Source: Hyaloscypha bicolor E (Eukaryota > Ascomycota > Leotiomycetes > Helotiales > Hyaloscyphaceae). Taken from it: a stretch of 64,000 nt of DNA. The notes under the pieces are model-generated. The model saw only the letters and a list, made by a program, of their open reading frames with translations. It was not told the DNA's origin and searched no databases. The DNA lies in the NCBI RefSeq assembly GCF_002865645.1, contig NW_020194575.1, positions 807,247-871,246 of the forward strand. The letters are read 5' to 3'. A program made the position numbers and the translations under genes. This document shows, piece by piece, positions 36,420 through 47,810 of the stretch (positions are counted from its first letter, which is position 1; every line of letters begins with the position of its first letter).

Positions 36420-39400
36420 ATAGTATAATCCCGTATAAATTCTTATATAATTTATTAGAGATCTAATTAGAAGTATTATATTTATATTTATAAAATATAC
36501 TTTATAAATATTAGATAAGGCCTAATAAAAGCCTTATAGAAATATTTATTCTTTTTATTTCCAAAAAGAATAAAGAACTATACTTTTATATTAATTATTA
36601 TAGACTTAATTAAATTATAATTAAGAATTAGTATCTGTTTTCTTTTATTAATAAGACTTTTAATTGGTTCTAAAAAGCTAAGATCTTTATAAAATTAGAT
36701 CTTAAGGATATATATTATTAAATAAGAATTTATAGAAAATATAAATAGAAAATAGTTTTTAGAATCTATTATAGCTATTTTAGATACTTTATAAAACTTT
36801 TTAAGCTAGCTAAAATACTAGCTATATTTTAAATATATATTAATATTATATTTATAGGACTTCTAGATTATTTTATAATTATTTATTTAAATAATATCCT
36901 TATTTATTCCTGAAATAAAAATAAATATTATACTTATATTTACTAGATATTTACTAGACTATATAAAAATAACCTATTTTATAAACTTAGTAAATGCGAG
37001 TTAAATATTAAGGAAATCGAATTCTTGGGCTTTTTTATTAGAATAAAAAGTATTTGAACGGATCCTAAATAAGTCTATAGTATTATTAAATAGCCAGAAC
37101 TAAAATCGTTTTATAATATTTAAGTATTTCTTGGATTTACTAATTTCTACTATAGATTTATTTACTATTACTCTCAGGTAATTATAGGCTTAATAGACCT
37201 CTTAAAAGAAATAGAAAGGGGCCGGAAATTCGGTCTCTTTATATAAATATATAAAGTAGCTAAAAGCTTTAAGACTTTAAAGAAAGCTTTTACTATAATA
37301 TTTATTCTGGTTTATTTCGACTCTTTTAAGAAGATTTATATTAAAACTAATATATTAAAATTCGCAATTACTAATACTATTTTATAATAAGTTAATTCTA
37401 GTAATAGCCTAAAGAAATACTAGTATCTGGTAGTATTTTGGTCCCAAAAACTTTCCGGAGCCAAACGCAACTATAATACCTATAATAAGAAGCTACTTAT
37501 AATTATTAAAGCCTTTAAGTATTAGTACTATTATCTTAAAGAGTTCAAGTTTATAATTGAGGTTATTATAGACTATAATAACTTTTAATACTTTATAGAA
37601 ATAAAGTATTTAGAGAATTATTAAATATATTAGATAATATATCTTATAATATATGATTTTAATATTATTTACTATAGAAATACCTCAAATCTAGTAAATA
37701 AACCTAGTAAAAGGCCTAATTATAAAGAAGATCCTATTAATATAACTTGGCTTCTAATCTTTTAGAACAAGTTAAAAAAAGCTTTTATAATTGCAATTTA
37801 GAGATTTTTATAAATATCTAAAGAATTCCTTCTTTAAAATAAGTATTATTTAATATTTATTATATTTGTAATAGTTAAGAAGAAATATTTACTATAAGAT
37901 AAGCAAATAGATTATTTTATAGATTCTTTAACTATAGAATTAGTTAAAAAATAAGATATAAGGAAATACCTTAAAGGTTCTATTATTATAGCTAAGGTAA
38001 TAAAGATATCTATAACTATATTATTTAATAAAACTAAAGACTTTTCGGTTTCCCGAGTTTTTTAATTAAATAATTATAAATATTTAATTCCCTATATATA
38101 AATATATACGGCTATTAAAAGAGCTATAATACTAGCTCTTCTATTTGAATTCCTTCTAGAGATTATCCAGATAGCTTAGAAAAACAATTCTTAATATTAA
38201 AATATCTTAAAATAGAGGGTTAGTAAAAGAGATACTAAGAGAAAAGAAATCTAGAGAAATAATTCGGGCCTATTTAGGTACTATTCAAGAATTATTATAT
38301 CTAATAATTCTGTTTTATATTAAGAAGTTATAAAGCTTTATTATAATAATCTAATAGCCGGATACTATAAAATAAAAAAGACTTTTAAGCTTTTTAGAAA
38401 GTCTTAGTATTAAAAGAATATAAAAGGAAATATTTGCAAGTATTATTAAGAATATAATATCTATTAGAGAATTAAGGCCAAGAGGTATTTGCTATATAGT
38501 TTACTTAGTAGTTTATTATAGTCTAAAAGACCCTAAAATAAAATCTTTATAGATTTTATTATAGGTTTATTATTATATAAGAACCTAATAAAAAGTCCCG
38601 ATTTTAATATAATTCTTATAATTATTAACTAGTACTCTAAAATAGTAAGGTATATTATATATTATAAAATAGTTAATTCTTTAGAATTTATTAAAATTAT
38701 ATAGAAATATGTTTTCTCGATCTTTGGCTTCCCTAATAGAATTGTTTCTAATTAAGGAATAGTATTTACTAACTAATTCTAGTCTACTTTCTATTTCTAT
38801 TTAATATATAAATAATATTTAAATATAGCTTATTATTCTTAGATAAATAATTAAATAGAAAAACAGAACCAGGCCCTAGAATATTACCTGAGATATTATT
38901 ATAATACCCAAAAAAATAACAGGTTTAAAAAATTGTTTTTTGCGGAATTTATATATAATAACTCAAAATATTAGATTTTATAAAATATATCTTTTTATAT
39001 ATATTACAGATATTACTCTTAATTTCTATAAAATCCTAATAGAATTATAAAAAAGATACTAGCTATATATAAGAGGCTAGAAATTCTTAAAGCAAAGTAG
39101 AGAAAGCTTAAAAATCTATAGTATTATATATAAAATAACCGGGAAATCTACTATAATAGGTACTAGTTAGCTAAATACTATTTTAAAAGAGCCTAGGTAA
39201 TAATATTAATAAGGAATATTAAACTTAAGATAAAAAAGCTTGAGCTAAAATTTATAGATTCGTTTAAAATCCTTAAATATATTAGTAATTCGGTATATAA
39301 ATTAGAACTATTAAGTATATATAATTATTTATATCTAATTTTTCATATTTCTCTTTTTAAGAAATATATAGTAAAAAAGAATTAGAAGCTATATCTATAT

Positions 39401-39610
39401 TTTTCCGGAGAACTTCCGGAATTAGTAAATAATAATAAAGAATAAGAATAGAAAATAGAAACTATTATTAATTACTAATAAGATAATAGAAGCAAGAAGT
39501 AATAGTATTTAATTAAATAGAAAGCTTAATCTAAAGATTATAATACCTGATTACCTGCTTTCTCTAATCTTAAAAACTCTAAAGAACTTCTAAAATTATA
39601 TAATTAAAAC
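36420..39610 (+). pseudogene. Gypsy-D pol remnant
   Basis: Reading through stops: IKLDLKDIYYQIRI (about 36690), IIYLNNILIYSQ in place of YLDDILIYS (about 36880), and LSKCELNIKEIEFLGFFI (about 36990). IQVFLGFTNFYYRFI follows at about 37120, and RNase H with LSGAKRNYNTYNKKLL at about 37450. DNILIYS-type Asp-to-Asn and Gln-to-stop changes fit C-to-T mutation on both strands. The last 170 bases keep a chromodomain-like QQYLIKQKAQSKDYNTQLPA. Inactive. Confidence 0.8.
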
Positions 39611-39745
39611 TATAGCTTAAAATCCGAAATCACTTTTTAATAATCTCTTAAAATTAAAAAGAATCCTGAACTATAAAGAAAAAAGCTACTTAAAAGAAAG
39701 AAAGAACCTAAATAGCCAAGAAAAGGCCCGGAATAGTAATAGAGA

Positions 39746-40270
39746 TATTCTTTCCCTGGGTCTTTCCTTCCGCCCGCCAACGCCGCCGCTTCTCCAACCT
39801 CCATCTCGTGTAACTCCTGCTTCTTTGTAATTTCTGGTCGATCACCACTTGTCTCCCAACAGCATTTGTCCTGCCGCAACTTCAAATTCTCCATGAGATT
39901 TTGGGATATAATAAGGCCATAATATCATATGATATAGTAATATCAATATACAGTAATATTTGTTACCATACCGCTAATACTATCTAATACACCGGGTCTA
40001 CCCTTGCTCCAGAGCCTGCCAAGCAGCAGCGCCGAGACCTTGCCACTGGCCAGATTGGAAGGATGTGGCATTCGTATGCGACTTTCAAAACAATTTGGCA
40101 ACACGCTCAGGGCAACTTGGGAGGTAAAGGTAGATACATTAATTGATCTTGCTATCGAATATTGCAACAAATGGGAACACAATTAAGGAGAACACCCTCA
40201 GCAGGGTTATGGGACCGGAGAACGAGATGTCCGAGGAAGAATATTGGCCAATGGTGGTCACTGGCATCGA
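39746..40270. other. Junction sequence between AT island and gene zone
   Basis: Normal composition, with short ORFs on both strands and a small AT-rich patch at 39905-39970. No gene supported. Probably holds the 3' untranslated region of the minus-strand gene ending at 40271. Confidence 0.4.
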
Positions 40271-42600
40271 TCACACGAAATTCGTTACTAATGGATCAAA
40301 ATCCTTAGGTCTCGGTAGTTGGGGTAGGATCTGACTTGTCCAAGCAATGATCTGAGGACTGCCGAACGCGATCTTGCAACCCGTCGCCGTGGCTTGCATC
40401 TGAACGTTGGCATTCTGGGCTTCCTCGTGGAAACTGGGTTGGATGTCAGCAGCAACCAAATCACTGAAATCTGGGATGGCTTACCTGCCACTCATAGAAA
40501 ACGGACCAAACCCGACGCTAATGCTCCCAGAGTTGCTGTGGAACGAGAAGTGCTGCTCAATATGGCTGGTGGAGCCAGTGAACTCGATGATAGTATTCGC
40601 GGCAACGACGAATGACGTGGGATATGACGGGAACTGAGTCCACTCTCCTAGTACCTTCGCGTTGTTCTTCACATCCGTCAACCATTGCTGGAGCTGCTCA
40701 GGTCCTGGGGAGAGCTTGATTCCGTCCGCAACGTTAAGTTCATAGTCGCCAAACAGTTCGCCGTATAACCATGGTCGATTGATATTTACGACCATGGCGT
40801 CGAAAGATATAGCAACATCACACTTGGCCATGTCTTGATACATCTCAGACTTTCCCTCCTCATGAGAGTACGCTCCGCCGAGTCTGAAAAGACCATAATT
40901 GACGCCTCCGGAGACAGACATGCCCCACGACGAAGACGACTTGCTCTGTGAGAAGGAGCTTGCTGAGTAGGAAACGTTGATTGTTGTCCATGGATTGAAA
41001 ACCGACCCTGCGACTGATGGCACTGTCGGGTCCACAGACGGCACGGGATCAAACACCGCTCTCTCCTTCATATCACTGGGACCTGCGAGATCGGTAGAAG
41101 TGACATCTGGATTGTCGGGATCTGCCTTTGCTCCTGCAATGACGGGAAGGACAGTCCTGTCCTTGAAACGATCTGATTTCAGGAGATCCTTCAATTTGGC
41201 GATTGACGCTAAAATGGAGGCTGTCTGGCCGTCAACCCATGCCTGCGCGTTGGCCATCCCCGTCTGCAACGAATGTTTTCCACCTGCGTTCGTGGCGTCT
41301 CGATACGTTTTCAATGCTGTGACTAGCTTAGCCTCGTCCCCTTGAACGACCTTGATCTGAGCATCAATTGCATCCTGTGCCGCCTTCTTGGAGTACAATG
41401 TATTGAGAGCGCCTTGAGACTTGTAAAGGTCACTGTAGGCTGTCTTCAGTCCAGTGTTCGCCGTGTCGACACTTGGGTCCGGGTCCCCTGCAGTCTTGTC
41501 GACTGGGAAGTCGGTGTTGGTGATGGCAGTCTTCATCATGTCCATGGAGATGCTCAGTTCGGTAAGACGTTCAATCTCAGCTTCAAGCTGCTCATACGAG
41601 TAGCCTCCATTGGTGGCCCTCCACTGCGTAACTTTGTCTTGACAGAGCTGGGCCCAATTTCTGGGCGTGAGGCGCACGCTTTGAAGCTCATTCGCACCAT
41701 CCTCATCAACAATTGTTGAGTTTCTCCAGGACTCCTTGCTCTCCTCAATGCGGGCCATGATGGATTCGATATCGACGACACCAAAACTGTTCTCGACTTC
41801 ATACTTGTTTCCCCGTGTGACCCAGTCCATCCACTTGCCTTGGACATTGGTCTTGTACTTTCTGAAGTTAACCTGATTCCACTCATTCATCGCCTGTTGG
41901 ATCGCGGCGATGTCTTCGGGTTTCCCCCCTGGGTACTGTCTGAGAAAGCCAGAATGCGCATCTTGCTTCGCACTGTCCCACTCAGATTGCGCTTCCTGCC
42001 ATGCTGTTTGTTTGGCAATGTAATAATCAATAGGTGATCTTCCAACGTCGTCCGTCGACCTAAGATAGTCCATTGCTTTCGTGAACCTTGGATCTGACGG
42101 ATCGCTTTCCACTTCCAGTAAGTTAGCTCGGAATTTTTTCAACTTCCAAAGGAGTTTGTATTGTAAGTGCATGCCTATAGTATCAAAGCGCAGCTACTCC
42201 TAGCACAAGGGACATTAGGACCAAAGCAAAACTTACAGCCTGGGGATCCTGCAGATTTCAAAGGCACGAGAAGATCCAGGGCTCGATTATAGCTCCTAGA
42301 CACACTTCTTCCTGTATTCCCGACTATCACAGTAGCTAAAGGCATCATTCCATCAACGAGCTTCGCCTCGGCTTGCTGCACCGCGAGTGGAGTCAAAGGA
42401 TCTTTGGTCTTGGTCGGCGTCCATACGTACGAGCCACCCTCGGAAACGTCTCGTGTGTCAATGATCGTTCCAGGAATCGCTACCGTCAAGTACTGGTCTC
42501 CAGAAACGGGCAGTGAATTCGCAATTCCTTGGCGAAGGAGACGGGAGACATAGGCGATCATGTCCAACGCATCCTTCGCCTGTTGCTCCTGGGTCGTCAT
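40271..42600 (-). CDS. 738-aa fungal orphan protein, coiled-coil centre, Ser-rich C-terminal domain
   Basis: Three exons: 42600-42237, 42174-40485, 40433-40271, with introns GTAAGT...CTATAG (62 nt) and GTAAGC...CCAG (51 nt). Every join keeps frame, giving 738 aa. The N-terminal ~120 residues are conserved-looking (DQYLTVAIPGTIIDTRD, then AEAKLVDGMMPLATVIVGNTG). Residues ~140-500 are charged and helical, likely coiled coil. Residues ~515-690 alternate Ser/Gly with hydrophobics (NVSYSASSFSQSKSSSSWGM, later SISVGFGPFSMSG), a beta-rich pattern. It ends CKIAFGSPQIIAWTSQILP. I have seen similar fungal hypothetical proteins but know no function. No signal peptide or membrane span. Intact and free of RIP. 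Confidence 0.75.
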
Positions 42601-43258
42601 GGTGACAACGGGACTTCAAAGTGCAATATCCTTTGAAATTGAGAGATTCAGAAGAAGTTCAGGAGATGCGTTGAAGGGAACTGAGGTCGACCAAAATCTT
42701 AAAAGAAAGGGATAGGAAGCCTTTATAGGTCACCACAACTCGGAGGAATTGCCGCAGCTCGCCCAAGAGCCATTCCATGTTTAGTATCCTATATTCATGG
42801 TCGCCACCTCCCGCTCACCGCTTGCTCACCGCTTCCTGCTCCGGGACTCTTGAACCTGCGTGACTACGCATCAGCCGCAGTGCCAGATATGCACACCATA
42901 TGGAATCACTAGCTGCCAAGAGGTCGATTTGGGAAGCGCCACTTCGAAGCTGCGGGAAGAAGGCTGGCTGGATTGAATCTTCCTGACCATGTGAGCCAAA
43001 GTTATACAGTAGTCTCGGATGATATCTCAATGAAGATAACAGAGGAAGTAAAAGCATCTCACGCATGTCTCAGTCAGCCATGCCAGAAGAATCTCCGCCT
43101 GGCGACAACACTCTTGCATTGGCTGTGGCTTTGCATGTACCCGGTACCTCCATCTATTGGCTTTTTGGACGCGGAACCAGGTTTCTACACTAACGCTTTT
43201 CATCCCGCGAACGCACATTGCAAAGATGGCACTTGGCTGCGGCAGTAGCCGTTGGAAT
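42601..43258. other. Intergenic, promoter side of the 738-aa gene
   Basis: No gene seen; short ORFs only. Ends with the 8-bp target copy GTTGGAAT (43251-43258) of the next MITE. Confidence 0.4.
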
Positions 43259-44208
43259 GGGAAAAACTAAAACGACCCCCCCCCCCCCCCCCCACAGGTG
43301 TCGATCAGGGGTGTCGATTGTGGCAGGGGTGTCGACGACTTGTAATTAGCTACTAAAGCTCTTTAAAATCTTAAGTTAGATTTTTTAATATAAGTGTAAG
43401 CTAGGATATTATAGCCCTTGTATTATAATTACATACTTCCTAACTTATAGTAAAGTGATTTCTTAAAATAATATTTTAATTTAAGGAAGTTTATACACTA
43501 ATTAATTAAGTTTTAGTTTTTGAGCCCTAGAAGGCCTTATAAATTATAGGCTTATAGGGCTCTTATATCTGGTTTTAGAGACTTTTTCGCTAAATTTCTA
43601 GGCTTTCTTAACGATACCCAACCCCATGGGTCTGTGCGCACAGGGCATTTTCCGGGCATTTTCAGGCTACGCAAAGGCTACTTCAGGGTCTCGAACAGCA
43701 AAAGTCTTCACAATCACTTAACTGTTACAAGACAGTAACAAATAATTACGGCCCACAATCCGGGCTTTGAGAATTAAAATAGGTAAAGTATAGTTCTATT
43801 AATTAATTCTCAAAATTTAAAAGTTCTAAAATATTCGTTATTACTAAAATGCCCTGTATACACAGGCCTATGAGGTTGGGCTCGTAAGCTTACCTTTAGG
43901 CTATAAAATATGAAAATTTTAACTTCTTTAATTTGAAGAGCTATTACTAATCCACATTTTATAAAAAGTTCGTATATAAATAGCTCTTAATTAGCGCTAT
44001 GAGGAAATGAATCAAGTATTATATTATATTAATTACTTGTAAAATTGAATTAATATAAATAAAAAGCCAGAGTTCCGATATTCCCGCCCGAGCGCCCCCA
44101 CTTCGGGTTAGTGGCTAGTTTGCTCCCAATCGCCACCTCTAATCCTGGTAATCGACACCCCTAATCGATCCCCAGGGGGGGGGGGGGGGGGTCGTTTTAG
44201 TTTTTCCC
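43259..44208. mobile_element. MITE copy 2 with 8-bp target duplication and a nested MITE
   Basis: Ends are inverted: GGGAAAAACTAAAACGACC on the left, its exact complement on the right, continuing with a C run (43276-43293, 18 C) mirrored by a G run (44175-44191, 17 G), then GGTGTCGAT-type repeats. Flanks carry GTTGGAAT on both sides (43251-43258, 44209-44216); because the first bases of the ends match the flank, the true duplication could be up to 12 bp. An 8-bp duplication suggests hAT. There is no transposase. It is the same family as 19271-19896 but longer by one inserted MITE (43612-43884). Confidence 0.88.
43612..43884. mobile_element. Nested 273-bp MITE, TAA target duplication
   Basis: Inverted ends: CGATACCCAACCCCATGGG at the left; the right end read backwards is CGAGCCCAACCTCATAGG, and both run on into CTGTG...ACAGGGCATTTT. 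Flanked by TAA on both sides (43609-43611, 43885-43887). The related copy at 19271-19896 has the single, unfilled CTTAAGCTT site (TAA at 19606-19608), so the insertion is proven by comparison. A 3-bp TAA-type duplication points to PIF/Harbinger. The interior is non-coding. Confidence 0.88.
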
Positions 44209-44216
44209 GTTGGAAT

Positions 44217-45068
44217 GGCGCAAAGCTGTGACCAGATTCGTATCTAGCTTTAGCGCGAGCCCTCGTTTCTCTCGCCAGTTGTAGAAAACTCGATATTCTG
44301 TACAAGGAAGGAAAAATTCCCATCTTTCTGGGACTCCTGGTTGTTGTTAGGGGAGCATTTCAGCCGTCCTTCGTTGAGTATCACGGTGTAAGAGCATCGG
44401 ACGTGGCGGTGGCCGGCAGCTTCTCCTAGACTGTGGCGTTCAGCTGTAGCACGGATTCTCAAAAACTGCCGCTGGTGCATGAACTCCAACGCCACAATCC
44501 GAAAGAGCGATCGGATTTGCCGAACTGTCGTGTCATCAGAAGTGCGGGGTCACACCTCCCCTTTCAATTGCCCTAGTTTCACCCCGCAAAAGAAATTTAA
44601 GCTGTCTCAATTGCCACCCTGCAGTCATCTCATGTTGTCTTAGATGTACGACTTCGAATTCAGCATCGCAGCTCGTCAGCAGCAAGCCAAATGCTCCATT
44701 TTCAAGGAGAATAGGGCTGATGATGGATCACAAGGAAGCTTTCAGCCCGCCATTTGGCCTTGCTCCTCCACTGCCGAGCAAATACTGCTCCTTCTTGCCA
44801 GCCCAGCGACCAAGATTTCCAACGTCAACCGTTGACAGCTACACAATGCAGCCCGCCCGATTCGGTCTACATTCTTCAGACGAGCCCTTCAATGGTCCGC
44901 AAGGCTTGGGGCAATGAGTTCGCCGGGTCCCATCGATGTGAAACACATCCCGCGCTCTTACACCTCGAATTGGGAAGCACCTAGCCATCGAGCCCTGACA
45001 TAAATACGAGATTTCTTGCCCAGAGACGGCGTTCAACATCGCAACGACGCCCAGCGCCATATTCAAAG
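44217..45068. other. Intergenic, promoter side of the 530-aa gene
   Basis: Several overlapping ORFs under 90 codons on both strands, none with motifs or splice continuity. No gene supported. Confidence 0.4.
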
Positions 45069-46661
45069 ATGTCGAGTTCAAGTCAAGTACGAGACGGAAT
45101 ATGGCTGCCCACGGCTTTCAAAACCAACAAAACTAAATTCATGTATTATCTTTCAGCAACACATCGAGGAGACATGTACGCTATTCGAGCAGCAATGACT
45201 CTCCTCCCAGGACCTCTCTTCATATACGATAGCTCCGACAAGACGCAAGATCTAGAGACTTACCTTTGCTGGACGGCACGGAATCTGGGTCAAGACTACT
45301 TCACCGTCCCTTGGAACTACACCGAATACTCAGCGCCTGGAGCTATAAACTACCCGAGCAAGATCGCAAATTGCACTTTGGGCATAGGGAATGGCACCGA
45401 TGGAAATGGATACAAATCAGCACCCTTGGGCCACGAATACCAGCATATGCTTTTATACCGGAAGGACTTCAAGCTCCGTAGCGAGGCGAACGCGAGTCGA
45501 GCTTTTGCTACCGGGATCAGTGATGGAAACTTCAAGAAGATCAAGGAGTCAATGGCCTTGTTTCCCAATCCAAGCGTCGAAGCGAAAATCAAAGCAATGT
45601 TGCAACCGATAGTTGTAACTTTGTTCGGAAATCCCACTGCTCAAAATACAGTACTTGTAGTGCATCGAGATTCAGGCGCAGTTGGAGGAGCTACACCGGG
45701 GGCATACCCTGAACTCGACACTGGCCATGCATTGGAGCAGATCCTCGAAGTCGTCTCTAGCACGGCAAGCAGCTCTGGAGACCCTCTCAGGCCCGTCATG
45801 TGCGGCAGCGTCGCGAGCACAGGCAAGGCGCGTAGCATTGGAGAGTACTGGCTTCAACTGAGTAGCGTCAGAGCTGCATACAATGACGACCCCAACGTCA
45901 CCAAGCGAGACATCGAAGCGCTCTTCCTCCTTACCGCCTACGAAATGAACTGTTTCCAACTCGTAGTCGGTTTCCGCAGCGGAGCAGTCGATCTCTTCAC
46001 TCTCATGGGCATCCCCAGCGTCTCAATCGGACTCAGATATCTTGTTGGAGAAGACCGGCACGATTATCTCGCCCAGAGTATCTTCCAGAGAGTCAACGTG
46101 AAGTACGACCTCCCACGCCATAAGGCAACTGCTTGGATTCGGTCCAAACATGCTGCCCCTGACTCTCACGTAAATGTGCTTTATTCGCCATATTGGGCTA
46201 TGACTGGGAATCCGAACGGCGTCAATCCAAATGATCTTCGTCCAATGCCGTCGAAAGTCTTCACGCAAGAGCTACAAGATAAAGCTCGGGCAGAACTCCC
46301 TGGTCCTTTTGGCGGCTTCGATAATTGGGTCTTTGAGGTTGGGTTGAACATTGCGTGCGAGAAGTTTATTCATGGATGGGGAAATACTACTGAACGTATA
46401 ACTCCCGAAGCGAACGATTTCATTATCAACGCCGCGTATGCAAGGTATTGCTACCCTGCTGCTTTGAGCAAGCAAATGGATAAGCTACCTGCACACTTTA
46501 AGAAGTTGCAGGAATTAGAACTAATAGATCTTGGGTCGCATCAGAAAATGGTTGTAGAGTTGCAAGAAGGAAGTATTCAGCGTTATTCTGTTATGGGGTA
46601 CAAACTTGAGGCTGATGAAATGTGGGGACGGTTGAAACCAATTATGAAGGAACTCTCGTGA
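45069..46661 (+). CDS. 530-aa orphan protein, single exon
   Basis: Uninterrupted 530-codon frame from ATG 45069 to a stop at 46661, with ordinary codon use and third-position C/G preference, clearly real coding. I do not recognise a named family. Visible blocks: YYLSATHRGDMYAIRAAMTL (about 26-45), TVLVVHRDSGAVGG (about 194-207), and EMNCFQLVVGFRSGAVDLFTLMGIP (about 291-315), followed by a long segment ending FEVGLNIACEKFIHGWG. The G-x-R-S-G-x-x-D-x-x-x-L-x-G-x-P-S pattern is faintly like the donor-side loop of GT-B glycosyltransferases; that is a guess. No signal peptide or membrane span. No introns, unlike its neighbours. Confidence 0.7.
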   Translation: MSSSSQVRDGIWLPTAFKTNKTKFMYYLSATHRGDMYAIRAAMTLLPGPLFIYDSSDKTQDLETYLCWTARNLGQDYFTVPWNYTEYSAPGAINYPSKIANCTLGIGNGTDGNGYKSAPLGHEYQHMLLYRKDFKLRSEANASRAFATGISDGNFKKIKESMALFPNPSVEAKIKAMLQPIVVTLFGNPTAQNTVLVVHRDSGAVGGATPGAYPELDTGHALEQILEVVSSTASSSGDPLRPVMCGSVASTGKARSIGEYWLQLSSVRAAYNDDPNVTKRDIEALFLLTAYEMNCFQLVVGFRSGAVDLFTLMGIPSVSIGLRYLVGEDRHDYLAQSIFQRVNVKYDLPRHKATAWIRSKHAAPDSHVNVLYSPYWAMTGNPNGVNPNDLRPMPSKVFTQELQDKARAELPGPFGGFDNWVFEVGLNIACEKFIHGWGNTTERITPEANDFIINAAYARYCYPAALSKQMDKLPAHFKKLQELELIDLGSHQKMVVELQEGSIQRYSVMGYKLEADEMWGRLKPIMKELS

Positions 46662-47305
46662 TGTGGACTAGATATAAATAAGTTCCCGAAATTGAAAGTC
46701 TTTTGGAAAGCATAATATAAGTGCATGATTTTATAGCCGCGATACAAATTAGCTGAGATGGACCTGGGACTTTGAGATCGCAACAGGATGTTTGAGTAAA
46801 GAGTTTCATGAAACATTATACTGAGCAGGTGCCGCACTTGCGGTGATTTAAAATTCAGCTCCTCTGAACGCTGTACCGAAGGTACGGACCATCCCCGTCG
46901 GCCGAGAATGAAGTTTGGTACCCATAAGACCCCGGCCGTAGTAGCCTCCCCACTACTAAAACGTTCCCTACCTGTAAACTATTTTCAAACCCCACTATCA
47001 AGATCGTCTCCTCTTTCAACTATCTTTTTGCCATAACCTTCCAGAAAGAATATTAGAAAGAGCCTCTGTTAAATATCGTAACCTTGCTGTGACGGCTCTG
47101 CAGAGGGGGTCTCGCAAAGGAGACACTTGCAAGAATACTTTTCTATTGAGAATTTTAAGCTAAGGAGAGAAGAAGAAGACGAGGAGAGCTTCTCTCGCGA
47201 TGCGATTAAAATACATGGTGGGCGGCTAAGCGAGAGCCTAGTCCCAATTGGGAGTGAGGTGTGAAAGGGGGAAAGTTGCCGTGACAATTCCGCCAGAACT
47301 GTCGA
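46662..47305. other. Intergenic, possible old LTR piece
   Basis: No gene. A TGTTAAATATCGTAACC start at 47068 looks like an LTR end and lies 240 bp before a Gypsy integrase relic, but no matching second copy is in the window. Confidence 0.3.
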
Positions 47306-47810
47306 ATGAGCTTTGGCCCCCCTCGAGCAACAGCACGCACAGTATCCAAAGACCTGGCAGAACGCAGCAAGGAGGATAACGACTTTGCCGCCAAGATGCA
47401 AGAGATCACTGACTTACTCCATACCAATCTACTGTCAGCCCAAGCTTCACAGGAGCAATTCGCCAACGCACATAGATCACCGGCGCCAGCGTATCGAGTT
47501 GGAGACATGGTGCTACTTAGCACACACAATACCGATTCAGCCAGACCCATTCCAAAGCTAGATCACAAGTTCATTGGACCTTTTCAAATCGAGCGTGTGC
47601 TCAACCCTCACTCCTACCAACTAAAATTGCCACAGAATTAGACTTAATTCACAATTCATTCAATACCAACCTCATGCGACCATCACCAAACGACCCACCC
47701 CCCGGCCAGCACAACCCACTGCCCCCACCAATAACGCTAGATGCAAAAGAAAAAGCAAGGGTCCCTAATATATGGGCTTTTATTAATGGAACTATTTGAC
47801 TAATTTATTA
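47306..47810 (+). pseudogene. Ty3/Gypsy integrase C-terminal relic
   Basis: An open 111-codon stretch carries YRVGDMVLLSTHNTD and KLDHKFIGPFQIERVLNPHS, the classic region after the Gypsy integrase core, then stops at 47639-47641. About two bases on, another frame continues NSFNTNLMRPSPNDPPPGQ, the expected next segment. The piece has normal GC content, so it escaped RIP, unlike all other elements here. Only about 500 bp of the element remain. Confidence 0.75.

Larger units (their letters stand above)
33884..39745 (+). mobile_element. Gypsy-D: RIP-degraded Ty3/Gypsy element, 3' truncated
   Basis: Order on the plus strand: LTR, Gag region (about 34500-35650, ending in a basic zinc-knuckle-like stretch), protease region, reverse transcriptase (about 36430-37050), RNase H (about 37320-37600), integrase (about 38400-39100), then a chromodomain-like tail (about 39440-39600). 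This is the Ty3/Gypsy order. All reading frames are broken by TAG/TAA. The sequence changes sharply to normal composition at about 39745, before any 3' LTR, so the end was lost by deletion or rearrangement. Confidence 0.8.

Noticed and set aside
21985..39745. AT-rich island as a centromere
   Set aside because: It is explained by stacked RIP-degraded LTR elements; nothing specific to centromeres can be read from sequence.
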